This document shows, piece by piece, positions 23,074 to 31,769 of a stretch of 64,000 nucleotides of DNA (positions within the stretch are counted from its first letter, which is position 1; each line of letters begins with the position of its first letter). A model generated the notes under the pieces. The model searched no databases. It was not told where the DNA came from and worked only from the letters and a program-made list of their open reading frames with translations. Location: NCBI RefSeq assembly GCF_014647895.1, contig NZ_BMQB01000005.1:124001-188000 (forward strand), written 5' to 3'. The DNA comes from Pilimelia anulata (GTDB taxonomy: Bacteria; Actinomycetota; Actinomycetes; Mycobacteriales; Micromonosporaceae). Position numbers and translations under genes: made by a program.

Positions 23074-25368
23074 ATGGGTGCGGTACGGCTGGCGATGGCG
23101 CTCGGGACGGCGGCCCTCTGCGTGCTCGCCGCCGCCCCGCCGGCCGCCGCGGCCGCGGCGGCCGAGGTCACCGCCCGCGGCCCGCTCCAGCGGACCGTCG
23201 CCGACGCGTTCGACGGCGGGCACGCGCGGGAGCAGGCGACCGTCCGGGTCGACGGCGCCGACGTCCCGGTCCCGTCCGCCGCCGTCGCCGGCGTGCCGGC
23301 CGCCAGCACCGTCGAGGTCACCGTGCGCGCCGGCGCCGGCCGGACGGGCGGGGCGCTCGCCGCCGCGGTCGCCACCGGTTCGGCCCGGGTGACCGGCGTG
23401 CGGGTCGTCGCCGCGGCGGCCGCGACCGGCGCCACCGGGACCCACCAGATCACGCTGGTGCCGATGTACTGGGCCACCGCGTCCGTGCCGGGGGGCGAGC
23501 CGACCACCGCCGAGCTGACCGCCGCGGTCGGGGACGTGGACGCGTACTACGACGAGGTCAGCCACGGCGCGATCCGGGTCAACGCGCACCGCACGCTGCC
23601 CTGGACCAAGATCACCATGCCGGACGGGGCCAACTGCAACACCCAGATCGGCCGGACCCAGACCGAGGCGCTGCGGCTGGCCGGCAGCATGACGAGCAGC
23701 CCGCTGCACCACCTCGTCGCCTACTTCCCGCCCGCGGCCGGCTGCGGCTGGGCCGGGCTCGCGACCATCGGGTCCGGCTGGGGCTCGTACGGGATGATGT
23801 GGCTGAACAGCTACAGCGACGTCCGGGTGTTCGCGCACGAGCTGGGGCACAACATGGGCCTGCACCACTCGGGCGGGCTGCGCTGCCAGGACGAGGACGG
23901 CATCGAGGTCACGCTCTCCGCCGACTGCTCGATCGACGCGTACGACGACCCGTGGGACATCATGGGCAGCTCCCCGTACGGGCACGTGGGCCACCTGTCC
24001 ACCGCCCGGCTGGCCCAGCTCGGCGCGCTGCCGTCGGCCGCGCAGCGGCAGGTGACGGTGGGGGCGCAGGTGCAGCTCGCGCCGGTCAGCGCGGTCGCCG
24101 GCGTGCGCAGCGTGACCGTGCCGATCGGGACCAGCACGTACCACCTGGAGTACCGCACCCCGACCGGCCTGGACGCGTGGACCGACGACCTCCAGTACCT
24201 CGGCAGCGGCGCCGGCCAGGGCTCCCGGTACCCGGGCGGCGGTCTGGTGGTCCGGCGCACCGACACCGCGCTGACCGACCCCGAGGACGAGATGTACGCC
24301 GTCCTGCACTTCCACCCGCTCTGGTCCGCCGACGTCCGCGGCCTCGGCCTCGGCGAGATGTGGCTGTCGCCGGACGGCGGCCTCGGCTTCCGGGTCGACG
24401 CCGCCGACGCCACCGGCGCGACCGTCACGGTGCTGCGGCCCGCCGACGTCACCGGGCCGAGCGTCGCGGTGACGTACCCGACGGCGAACGCCCAGCTCAG
24501 CGGCTCCTTCACCGCGAGCTGGTCGGCCAGCGACGACTCCGGTGTGGAGAAGGTGACCGTCGAGGTGGACGGGCAGCCGGTCGAGGAGGTCGTGCGCGAC
24601 GGCGCGACGATGCCCACCTCGGTCGCCGTCAGCGGCGTGGCCAGCGGCGCGCACACGCTGCGGGTCCGGGCCGAGGACGGCGCCGGCAACACCGCGACCA
24701 GCGCGGACGTGCCGATCGCCGTGGACGCGCTGCCGCCGACCGTCACCGCGCCGCGGGTCTCGCTGCGCGCCGGTACGGTCAGCACCGCCGGCGTGCCGGT
24801 GGCCGTGGGCTGGGGCGCGACCGACACCGGCGGGATCTGCCAGCAGACGCTGACCCGGCTGCCCGGCGTGAGCACCTGGCCGACGGTGAGCGCCCGGTCG
24901 ACGAGCGGCACGGTGAAGGTGGGCGAGGCGACGGCGTGGTCGCTGGCGGCGTACGACTGCCGGTACAACGTCCGGACGGCCGCCGGTACCGCGGCGACCG
25001 CGACGCTGGACTACCAGAGCAGCCTCGGCACCCGGTACGGCGGGCGGTGGGCGGTGGCGCGCAGCTCGGCGTACCTCGGCGGGACCGAGTGGCAGAGCCG
25101 GGTCCGCGGCGGCGCCTTCACCTACACCGCGACGGCCCGGTCGCTGGCCTGGGTCGCGGCGAAGGGCCCGACCCGGGGCACGGCGACGGTGTACGTGGAC
25201 GGGGTCAGCGCGGGGACGGTCAACCTGTACGCGGCGTCGTCGCAGGTCCGGCAGCAGGTCTTCGCCCGCACCTGGCCGACCGCGGGCCGGCACACGATCA
25301 AGATCGTCAACTCGTCGCCGGCCGGCCGGCCGCTGATCGGCGTGGACGGCGTCACCCGACTGTCCTGA
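23074..25368 (+). CDS. Secreted metzincin-type metalloprotease
   Basis: A 764-residue exported protein. After a signal peptide (MGAVRLAMALGTAALCVLAA) and a propeptide-like region, the catalytic domain carries HELGHNMGLHH (ligands His255, His259, His265 with Glu256), then a Met-turn candidate DIMGSSPYG, the metzincin signature as in gametolysin (M11) and reprolysin relatives. Residues about 450-560 hold an Ig-like module (GPSVAVTYPTANAQLSGSF) and the C-terminal part further beta modules. The ATG at 23074 follows GGAGGGAG. It sits within the menaquinone cluster but is unlikely to share its function. Substrate unknown. Confidence 0.82.
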   Translation: MGAVRLAMALGTAALCVLAAAPPAAAAAAAEVTARGPLQRTVADAFDGGHAREQATVRVDGADVPVPSAAVAGVPAASTVEVTVRAGAGRTGGALAAAVATGSARVTGVRVVAAAAATGATGTHQITLVPMYWATASVPGGEPTTAELTAAVGDVDAYYDEVSHGAIRVNAHRTLPWTKITMPDGANCNTQIGRTQTEALRLAGSMTSSPLHHLVAYFPPAAGCGWAGLATIGSGWGSYGMMWLNSYSDVRVFAHELGHNMGLHHSGGLRCQDEDGIEVTLSADCSIDAYDDPWDIMGSSPYGHVGHLSTARLAQLGALPSAAQRQVTVGAQVQLAPVSAVAGVRSVTVPIGTSTYHLEYRTPTGLDAWTDDLQYLGSGAGQGSRYPGGGLVVRRTDTALTDPEDEMYAVLHFHPLWSADVRGLGLGEMWLSPDGGLGFRVDAADATGATVTVLRPADVTGPSVAVTYPTANAQLSGSFTASWSASDDSGVEKVTVEVDGQPVEEVVRDGATMPTSVAVSGVASGAHTLRVRAEDGAGNTATSADVPIAVDALPPTVTAPRVSLRAGTVSTAGVPVAVGWGATDTGGICQQTLTRLPGVSTWPTVSARSTSGTVKVGEATAWSLAAYDCRYNVRTAAGTAATATLDYQSSLGTRYGGRWAVARSSAYLGGTEWQSRVRGGAFTYTATARSLAWVAAKGPTRGTATVYVDGVSAGTVNLYAASSQVRQQVFARTWPTAGRHTIKIVNSSPAGRPLIGVDGVTRLS

Positions 25369-25413
25369 CCGCTCGGCCCCGGCCGGCGGCGGTGCGCGGC
25401 GAGCGCTGCCCGG

Positions 25414-25440
25414 CGGGTCGGCCGGGCTCCGCCCGACCCG
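25414..25440. terminator. Hairpin terminator candidate
   Basis: CGGGTCGG (25414-25421) pairs with CCGACCCG (25433-25440) around an 11-nt loop, 46 nt after the metalloprotease stop and before the leaderless ubiX gene. Confidence 0.4.
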
Positions 25441-25510
25441 ACCCGACGGCCCGCGCCGCCGACCGGCCGCCGCCGCTCGCGGGCGGGCGGGGCGGTGGCA
25501 GGATGGCGGG

Positions 25511-26143
25511 GTGGGTGAGCGGCGGCCGTGGGTGGTGGGGGTGTCCGGGGCGTCCGGTACCCCGTACGCCGCCGCCGTGCTGCGCGCCCTGCTCGCCGCC
25601 GGCCTGCCGGTCGACCTCGTCGTGTCCCGGGCGGCCCGGCTGACGATCCTGGACGAGACCGGCGGCGCGTTCCGGGACGGGCACTGGCGGGCCGACCTCG
25701 CCGCCTGGCTGGGTGCGCCGGCGGACGGCGACCTGCGCTACTGGCCCGCCGGGGATCTCGCCGCCGGGCCGAGCAGCGGCACGTACCCGACCCGCGGCAT
25801 GGTGGTGGTCCCGGCGAGCACGGCGGCCTGCGCGGGGATCGCGATCGGGCTGTCCAAGGACCTGCTCCAGCGGGCGGCCGAGGTCACGCTGAAGGAGCGG
25901 CGGCCGCTGGTCGTCGTACCGCGGGAGACGCCGGTGACCCGCAGCCACCTGGAGCACCTGCTGGCGCTGCACGACGCGGGGGCGGTGGTCCTGCCGGCGA
26001 GCCCCGGCTTCTACGGCATCGGGGCGCGGGCGAGCGCGGCGCAGCTCGTGGACTTCGTGGCCGGCAAGGTGCTGGACGCGCTCGGCGTGCCGCACGACCT
26101 GCTGGAACGCTGGCGCGGCGGGTTGGGCGCCGGCCCGGCCTGA
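25511..26143 (+). CDS. ubiX: UbiX-like flavin prenyltransferase
   Basis: A 210-residue flavoprotein of the UbiX/Pad1 family. The N-terminal VVGVSGASGTPYAAAVLRAL is the FMN phosphate loop, and VVPASTAACAGIAIGLSKDLLQRAAEVTLKERRPLVVVPRETP is the diagnostic core. UbiX joins dimethylallyl phosphate to FMN to make prenylated FMN, the cofactor of UbiD-type decarboxylases; the UbiD-like gene at 19781 is the probable client. GTG 25511 lies 6 nt after CAGGAT. It converges on the bldC-like gene. Confidence 0.92.
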   Translation: MGERRPWVVGVSGASGTPYAAAVLRALLAAGLPVDLVVSRAARLTILDETGGAFRDGHWRADLAAWLGAPADGDLRYWPAGDLAAGPSSGTYPTRGMVVVPASTAACAGIAIGLSKDLLQRAAEVTLKERRPLVVVPRETPVTRSHLEHLLALHDAGAVVLPASPGFYGIGARASAAQLVDFVAGKVLDALGVPHDLLERWRGGLGAGPA

Positions 26144-26209
26144 GCGCGGTCGGGGGCCGCGGGCGGGGTGGTGCCGGGGGCGCGGCCGTCGGAGGCGGCG
26201 CCCGGTGCG

Positions 26210-26431
26210 TCAGTACGTGCCGTTGGCGCTGAAGTCGGTGTCGAGCGCGTCGAAGTCGGCCTCGCCCTCGAGGAGCGCGCGTACCTCGGACTCCCGAAAG
26301 CGCCGGTGCCCGCCCGGCGTGCGAATGCTGCCGATCCTGCCGGCAGCCGCCCACCGCGTCACCGTCTTCGGATCGACGCGGAACAACGCGGCCACTTCGC
26401 CAGGCGTCAGCAGACGATCTCCCGTGTCCAC
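26210..26431 (-). CDS. bldC: BldC-family transcriptional regulator
   Basis: A 73-residue MerR-like single HTH protein. LLTPGEVAALFRVDPKTVTRWAAAGRIGSIRTPGGHRRFRESEVRALL matches the conserved BldC core almost throughout, while the C-terminal tail (EADFDALDTDFSANGTY) is its own. BldC of Streptomyces controls the onset of development by binding AT-rich direct repeats in a head-to-tail manner. GTG 26431 is fixed by GAGGAGG about 6 nt upstream; the frame continues upstream without family similarity. It is divergent from the Lrp gene across a notably AT-rich 231-bp region. Confidence 0.9.
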   Translation of the reverse strand: MDTGDRLLTPGEVAALFRVDPKTVTRWAAAGRIGSIRTPGGHRRFRESEVRALLEGEADFDALDTDFSANGTY

Positions 26432-26564
26432 GGTCCCCTCCTCGCGTCGATGAGGTCTGTCAGAAGTCAGGTACGCCCGTTCGGGTGATGACACGGGCCG
26501 TCCATAGGCATGTACGCCCATTAGAGCACCGGGATTAGTAGATGTCCGACAAACGCAGAAAACG

Positions 26565-26580
26565 ACTATCTTGTACTATC
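26565..26580. promoter_or_regulatory. AT-rich direct repeats in the bldC/lrp intergenic region
   Basis: ACTATC at 26565-26570 and 26575-26580, one helical turn apart, inside an AT-rich stretch (about 26530-26605) unlike its surroundings. This spacing suits BldC, which polymerises on tandem sites, so autoregulation is plausible. Not tested. Confidence 0.4.
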
Positions 26581-26662
26581 GCTGTGTATCATTTGTGAGC
26601 TTTATTCGCCTCTGCTCGGGGCGCTCGAAGCGGATTTCCCCGTCCCGATAGGGTCACACTCC

Positions 26663-27139
26663 GTGGACGCCATCGACCGCGCGCTGCTCGATCTCCTGCG
26701 CGCCAACGCCCGCCTCTCGTACGCCGAGCTGGCCCGTCAGGTGGGCCTCTCCGCACCCTCGGTCCACGACCGGGTCGGCAAGCTCGAGGCGAGCGGCGTG
26801 ATCCGCGGCTACCGGACCGACGTCGACCCGGAGGCCATCGGCCTCGGGGTCACCGCGATGATCATGATCGTGCAGGAGTCGGGGCACGAGATCGAGGACA
26901 TGGCGCACCGGTTCCGCGCGCAGCCCGAGATCGAGGCGTGCTGGTTCATGGCCGGGCACGAGAGCTTCCTGCTGCTCGCCCGGCTCGGGACGATCGCCGA
27001 GCTGGAGCAGCTCATCGGCCGGATCAACCGGGTACCGGGCGTCGCGTCCACGAAGACGACGATCGCCCTGTCCACCAAGTGGGAGTACCGCCCCCGCCCG
27101 CCCCGGGAGCCGCCGCCCCCGCCGGAGGCGACGACCTAG
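26663..27139 (+). CDS. Lrp/AsnC family transcriptional regulator
   Basis: A 158-residue regulator with an N-terminal AsnC HTH (DAIDRALLDLLRANARLSYAELARQVGLSAPSVHDRVGKLEASGVIRGYR) and a C-terminal RAM ligand-binding domain (GVTAMIMIV, ACWFMAGHESFLLLAR, TIAELEQLIGRINRVPGVASTKTTIALSTKWEYR). The C-terminal tail is Pro/Glu-rich. GTG 26663 lies 8 nt after TAGGGT, without a ribosome-binding site. Being embedded between ubiX and mqnE it is a candidate regulator of menaquinone genes; the effector is unknown. Confidence 0.9.
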   Translation: MDAIDRALLDLLRANARLSYAELARQVGLSAPSVHDRVGKLEASGVIRGYRTDVDPEAIGLGVTAMIMIVQESGHEIEDMAHRFRAQPEIEACWFMAGHESFLLLARLGTIAELEQLIGRINRVPGVASTKTTIALSTKWEYRPRPPREPPPPPEATT

Positions 27140-27180
27140 CCCCGCCGGAGGCGACGACCCGGACCCCGCCGGGCGCAACG
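27117..27180. repeat. Short tandem repeat across the lrp stop codon
   Basis: Units of 23-24 bp beginning CCCCGCCGGAGGCGACGACC at 27117 and 27140, with a degenerate third at 27164. The first unit includes the TAG stop of the Lrp gene, so a unit loss or gain would alter the C terminus. Confidence 0.55.
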
Positions 27181-27275
27181 GGCATCGACCGCGCCGTCGT
27201 CACCAGTCGAGCCGGGCCGGGCTGAACCGAGCCGGGATGGAGCGGGTCGGGCGGGTCGGGTCGGGAGAATTCCGG

Positions 27276-28871
27276 TCAGCCGCGGCCGACCGGGTGGGCG
27301 CCCGCGCGGTGCCGCGGCCGCCGTCCGCCGGCGTCCCGGCCGCGCCGGCCGGCAGCGGCGTCGCGCGTCGCGTCGGCGCCGGGCCGCACGTCCGCCCGCT
27401 CGGCCCGGTGGCCGCCGCGCCACCCGCCGGCGCCGGCGTTGGCCCGGTCGCCCGCCTGTGCGCGCTCGGCCCGGCCGGGCCGCTGGCCCCGCCCGGCCCG
27501 GTCCGGACGGCCGTCCCGCTCCGGGCGGCCGTTCCGCTCGCCCCGCGGGGCGCCGCCGGCCCGGTCGCCGCCGGTCCGGCCGTCCCGGTCGGCCGCCGCG
27601 GCGGCCGACGTGCGGGCCGCCGGCCGGGGCCGGGCGCCGGTGATCGTCGCCAGCGCCGCGTCGCCCGGCCGCACCTTCGTCTCCGTCGGCGCCACGCCGG
27701 CCGTGGTCATCATCCGCAGCGTCGAGGCCCGCTGCTTCGGCAGCACCAGCGTCGCCACCGCGCCGGCCTCGCCCGCGCGCGCCGTCCGGCCCGCGCGGTG
27801 CAGGTAGTCCTTCGGGTCCCGCGGCGGGTCGACGTGCAGGACCAGCGACACCCCGTCCACGTGGATGCCCCGGGCGGCGACGTCCGTGGCGACCAGCACG
27901 CTGGTCCGGCCCTCGCGGAACTCCGCCAGCGTCCGGGTGCGCATCCGCTGGGTCTTGCCGCCGTGCAGCGCGCCGGCCGTCACGCCCACCTCGGCGAGCT
28001 GGCCGACCAGCCGGTCCACGGCGGCCTGGGTCCGGGCGAACAGGATCGTCCGGCCGTGCCGCGCGGCGATCGACGCGGTGACCGCGAACTTCTCCTGCGG
28101 CGGGATCACGAACAGGTGGTGGTCCATCGTGTCGACGGCCGCGGTGGCCGGGTCCAGCGAGTGCGTGACCGGGTCGACCATGAACCGCTGGACCAGCGCG
28201 TCCACGTCACCGTCCAGCGTGGCCGAGAACAGCAGCCGCTGGCCGACCGCCGGGGTGCGCTCCAGCAGCTTGGTCACGTCCGGCAGGAAGCCCATGTCCG
28301 CCATCTGGTCGGCCTCGTCGAGCACGGTGATCTCGATCCGGTCCAGCTCGCAGGCGCCCCGCTCGGCGAGGTCGCCGAGCCGGCCGGGCGTGGCCACGAC
28401 CAGGTGCACGCCGTGCTCCAGTGCGGCCACCTGGCGGTCGTACGGCACGCCGCCGATCAGCGTCGTGACGTACACGCCGAGCTGCCGGGCCAGCGGCCGC
28501 AGCGCGTCGGCGACCTGGAACGCCAGCTCCCGGGTCGGCACCAGGACCAGCCCGAACGGCCGGTTCGGCAGCGACCGCCCGAACGTCGCCAGCCGGGCCA
28601 GCAGCGGCAGCCCGAACGCCAGCGTCTTGCCGGAGCCGGTCTGTCCGCGGCCGAGCACGTCCCGGCCGACGAGCGCGTCCGGGATGGTGGCGGCCTGGAT
28701 CGGGAACGGCCGGTCGATCCCCTCGCCGGCCAGCGCGCGGACCAGCCGCCGGGGCAGCCCGAGCGCCGCGAAGTCGGCGGGGGCGGCGGCGGGCTCGGCG
28801 ACCGCGCCGAGCTGGGCCTCGGTGGGCGTCAGCACGGACGGGTACGCGCAGGCAGCAGCGAACGTCGACAC
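27276..28871 (-). CDS. DEAD-box RNA helicase (RhlE-like)
   Basis: A 531-residue ATP-dependent RNA helicase. In order: Q motif (RPFPIQAATIPDAL), Walker A GRGQTGSGKT, PTRELAFQV, TPGRLGDL, Walker B VLDEADQMADMGF, LFSATLDGD, FARTQAAVD, ATDVAARGIHVDGV and HRAGRTARAGE. The core ends near residue 410 and the last 120 residues are a basic, Arg/Gly/Asp-rich tail that would bind RNA without sequence specificity. GTG 28871 is preceded by GAGAGG and starts shortly before the core. Likely roles are ribosome assembly or mRNA turnover. Confidence 0.92.
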   Translation of the reverse strand: MSTFAAACAYPSVLTPTEAQLGAVAEPAAAPADFAALGLPRRLVRALAGEGIDRPFPIQAATIPDALVGRDVLGRGQTGSGKTLAFGLPLLARLATFGRSLPNRPFGLVLVPTRELAFQVADALRPLARQLGVYVTTLIGGVPYDRQVAALEHGVHLVVATPGRLGDLAERGACELDRIEITVLDEADQMADMGFLPDVTKLLERTPAVGQRLLFSATLDGDVDALVQRFMVDPVTHSLDPATAAVDTMDHHLFVIPPQEKFAVTASIAARHGRTILFARTQAAVDRLVGQLAEVGVTAGALHGGKTQRMRTRTLAEFREGRTSVLVATDVAARGIHVDGVSLVLHVDPPRDPKDYLHRAGRTARAGEAGAVATLVLPKQRASTLRMMTTAGVAPTETKVRPGDAALATITGARPRPAARTSAAAAADRDGRTGGDRAGGAPRGERNGRPERDGRPDRAGRGQRPGRAERAQAGDRANAGAGGWRGGHRAERADVRPGADATRDAAAGRRGRDAGGRRPRHRAGAHPVGRG

Positions 28872-29090
28872 GGGAACCTCTCGGGGCAGGGCGCGCAGTG
28901 CCGGCGGCGGGCCGGGCGCGGTGGCGCGGCCACACCGGTACCGGGGGTCGGGCGTCACCGCCGGGCGACCGCCGGGCGGCGGGTGCCCCGGGCGACCCCG
29001 CGCGCGGCGCGGTCGCCGGGCGGCGGCGCCGCCGGGGCGGGTCCGCACACGAACAACCCCGCGAGTGTACGGGCGGAACCCGCGCAGCGC

Positions 29091-30113
29091 CTAACCGCTG
29101 ATGACGGCGTTGATCAAATCGGCCACCTGGTTGCCGGCCAGCAGCCCGACGATCAGCCCGATGACGATCATCGCGCCGAGCATGCTCAGGCCGACGATGA
29201 CCACCTTGCGGGTCTGCCGCTCGGGCGTCGGCAGGTCCAGCTTGCCGTGGGCGAGGATGTGCCCGGTCAGCGAGCCGGTGTTCTCCACCGCGGGGTTGCC
29301 GAACACCGGCAGCCGCGGGTTGACGCCGGTCGTCCCGCCGTACATGGTGCCGCGGCCGCGCGGCCGCGGCGGCAGGTTCATCGTCGGCGGGGGCGGCGGG
29401 AACGGCGGCGCCGGCATCGGGCCGGGCCCCGGCGGCACGGGCGCGGGCCCGGGCGGGATCGGCGAGGGCGGCGGGCTCGGTACGGGCGACGGCGGGATCG
29501 GCGACGGCGGCCCCGGCGGGGTCGGCGGTCCGGGCGGCGTCGGTCCGGGGCCGGGCGGCGTGGGGCCGGGCGGCGTGGGGCCGGGCGGCGTGGGGCCGGG
29601 CGGCGTGGGGCCGGGCGGCGTGGGGCCGGGGCCGGGGGGCGGCGTGGGGGCCGGTCCGGGCGGCGGGGGCGTCGGGATGGGCGGGGCCGGGGCGGGGCCC
29701 GGGCCGGGGGACGGCGGCTCGGCCGGCTCCGGCGGCTCGGCGGGCTTGCGGGGCTCGGCCGGCTCCGGCGGCTCCGCGGGCCTCGGCGGTTCGGCGGGGG
29801 CGGGCGGTTCGGCGGGCTCCGGCGGCTCGGGCGAGCGCGGCTCGGCACTCGCGCTGCCGCCGCCGCCTGCCGGGCCGCCGTTCGGGCTGCTGTTCACGGC
29901 GCTGGCCGCGCCGCCGTTCGGGCTGTTCGCGCCGCTGCCGTCAGTGGTGCCGGCGGGGCCGCCGTACACGCGGCCCTGGCGCGGTGGGGTGGGTTGGTCG
30001 ACTGTGGCCCGTCCGCGGTTCGGTGGCCCCGACGCCGGCCGATCCGCCGGGGCGGGCGGCTCGGCCAGGGAGGTGGGGTTCCGTCCGCCGGCCGTGCCGT
30101 CCTGCTGCTGCAT
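29091..30113 (-). CDS. Proline-rich membrane protein
   Basis: A 340-residue protein of unknown function. Residues about 75-230 are low complexity: PAEPPEP-type repeats, then TPPGP repeats, then PPSPIPPSP stretches. A conserved-looking segment (GTMYGGTTGVNPRLPVFGNPAV) leads to a single C-terminal membrane helix (VVIVGLSMLGAMIVIGLIVGLLAG). Actinobacterial proteins of this layout usually expose the Pro-rich part to the cytoplasm, but orientation is not certain here. ATG 30113 is chosen because GGGAGGG lies about 5 nt upstream; ATG 30125 is in frame. Confidence 0.65.
   Translation of the reverse strand: MQQQDGTAGGRNPTSLAEPPAPADRPASGPPNRGRATVDQPTPPRQGRVYGGPAGTTDGSGANSPNGGAASAVNSSPNGGPAGGGGSASAEPRSPEPPEPAEPPAPAEPPRPAEPPEPAEPRKPAEPPEPAEPPSPGPGPAPAPPIPTPPPPGPAPTPPPGPGPTPPGPTPPGPTPPGPTPPGPTPPGPGPTPPGPPTPPGPPSPIPPSPVPSPPPSPIPPGPAPVPPGPGPMPAPPFPPPPPTMNLPPRPRGRGTMYGGTTGVNPRLPVFGNPAVENTGSLTGHILAHGKLDLPTPERQTRKVVIVGLSMLGAMIVIGLIVGLLAGNQVADLINAVISG
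29551..29625. repeat. 15-bp tandem repeat, five copies
   Basis: CCGGGCGGCGTGGGG five times in perfect tandem (29551-29625), encoding five TPPGP units in the minus-strand proline-rich protein; a variant copy precedes it at 29531-29545. Confidence 0.85.
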
Positions 30114-30245
30114 GCGCCCTCCCATGGCCGCCGCCCGTCCGACGGTTGCCCCGCCGATGCCTGCTCTTTGTACCGTGCCACGTCAATCGGGCGCTGGGTC
30201 GGGTCAAGGGTGGATTTTCGCCCCTGTGCTGTGTGACACCCGGCG

Positions 30246-31769
30246 CTATCCGCCAACCGAAGGGGTGGCGTACCGGGCATCGCGGGCGGAGCGCCCGGCC
30301 GTCGGCGCGGCCGTCGGCGTCGGCGTGGCGGACCCGCCGGGCGAGCCCTGGCCGGGTCCGGACGGCGTCGAGGGCTGGCTCGTGGGGCCGCCGGGCTTGT
30401 CGCCGCCGGGGTTGGTGCCGCCCGGGTTGGTACCGCCCGGCGGCTTGGTCCCGCCGGGGGGCTTGGTCGTCCCGCCCGGCGGCTTGGTCCCGCCGGGGTT
30501 GGTGCCGCCCGGGTTGGTACCGCCGGGCTTGTCGCCGCCCGGCTTCGCGGTGGGGATGACGGTCGGCCGGATCGTCGCCGGCGTGGACGGCTCCCACGGC
30601 TTGTGCGGCTTGGCGCCGCTGCCGGTGACGCCGGTGAAGACCCGGGTCGCGGCGTACAGGGTGCCCCAGGACACCGGTGAGACCTTCACCACCTCACCCG
30701 GCTGGGGCGCGTGCAGCATCCGGCCGCCGCCGACGTACAGCGCGACGTGGTGCACGTCCGCCGGGTTGGTGGTGAGGTTGAAGAACAGCAGGTCGCCGGG
30801 GAGCAGCGCCATCCGGTCGACGCGGAGGCCGGAGGTGGCCGCGTACTGCTGGTTGGCGACCCGGGGCAGCGTGTAGCCGCCGGCGCGCAACGCCATCATC
30901 ACCAGCCCCGAGCAGTCGAACCGGTCGGGCCCCTCGGCGCCCAGCTCGTACGGCTTGCCGAGCTGGGCCATCGCGTACCCGAGCACGGCCCGGACCCGGG
31001 CGTGCGGGGACAGGCCGGCGGCGTCCCGGTACCCGGTCTGCCCGATCACCCGGTCCCGCTGCTCGCGCTGGCGGTCGGCGGCGGCGATCCGGGCGGCGTT
31101 GTCCCGGCGCAGCGCCGCCAGCGCGGCCCCCGCCCGGCCCAGGTCGGCGGTGAGCCGGACGTACCGGTGGCTCGCCGTCCGGTGCCGCGCGGTCGCGTCG
31201 GCGAGCGCGGCCTCGGCGGCGGTCGCGGTCCGCAGGGTCCGGGAGAGCTGCCCGGCCGCGGCCAGCGAGCCCGGTGCGGCCCCGCGCGGCCCGCTGAGCG
31301 TGCCCAGGTCGCGCAGGTCGTTGTCGCGCATGCCCGGCGGCAGGCCGGCGGCGTTCTTGTACGCCCGGTCGGCCACCACCTGCCCGGTCCGGCGGGCGGC
31401 GTCGAGCGCGCGCCGGGTGTCCCGGACGGTGGCGGTCAGCGTGGCGATCTCCTGGGCGGCCTGGTCCCGGTCCAGGGTGACGGCGGTGAGCCGCTGGCCG
31501 AGCCGCTGGATGTCCGCCTCGGCCCTGACGAGCTGGGCCGCGAGCGGGCCGAGCTGGGCGCCGGGCGGGTTGGTGGCGAGCCCGGCGTCGGTGCCGCCGG
31601 GGAACTGGACGGTCCCGGTGGAGCTGGGCCGGCTGCCGGTGTCGGGGATGCGGTCGGGCGGCCGGACGGGCGCGGCGACCGCCGGCAGCGCCAGCGCGAG
31701 CGCGCCGAGCGCGATGCCGACGGGGTACGGGTGGAGCCGTCGCCACGGCTGCCTGCCTCGCCTCGCCAC
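30246..31769 (-). CDS. NlpC/P60 family cell-wall hydrolase
   Basis: A 507-residue exported endopeptidase. A signal peptide (YPVGIALGALALALPAVAAP) is followed by a long coiled-coil region (about residues 60-290), then the NlpC/P60 domain with catalytic Cys in RFDCSGLVMMALRAGG, His in VHHVALYVGGGRMLHAP and the usual PGDLLFFN between them. The last 100 residues are Gly/Pro/Lys repeats (GGTNPGGTNPGGTKPPGG) that may thread or bind the wall. It would cut the gamma-D-Glu-DAP bond of peptidoglycan. GTG 31769 is preferred by position before the signal peptide. A leader of about 180 nt is predicted upstream. Confidence 0.87.
   Translation of the reverse strand: MARRGRQPWRRLHPYPVGIALGALALALPAVAAPVRPPDRIPDTGSRPSSTGTVQFPGGTDAGLATNPPGAQLGPLAAQLVRAEADIQRLGQRLTAVTLDRDQAAQEIATLTATVRDTRRALDAARRTGQVVADRAYKNAAGLPPGMRDNDLRDLGTLSGPRGAAPGSLAAAGQLSRTLRTATAAEAALADATARHRTASHRYVRLTADLGRAGAALAALRRDNAARIAAADRQREQRDRVIGQTGYRDAAGLSPHARVRAVLGYAMAQLGKPYELGAEGPDRFDCSGLVMMALRAGGYTLPRVANQQYAATSGLRVDRMALLPGDLLFFNLTTNPADVHHVALYVGGGRMLHAPQPGEVVKVSPVSWGTLYAATRVFTGVTGSGAKPHKPWEPSTPATIRPTVIPTAKPGGDKPGGTNPGGTNPGGTKPPGGTTKPPGGTKPPGGTNPGGTNPGGDKPGGPTSQPSTPSGPGQGSPGGSATPTPTAAPTAGRSARDARYATPSVGG
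30411..30524. repeat. 27-nt exact repeat in the NlpC/P60 tail
   Basis: The 27 nt at 30411-30437 recur exactly at 30498-30524, encoding two GGTNPGGTN-type blocks on either side of the TKPPGG units, so the protein tail reads almost symmetrically. Confidence 0.7.

Noticed and set aside
29551..29625. CRISPR-like array
   Set aside because: The units are contiguous 15-mers without spacers, in frame within a proline-rich protein.
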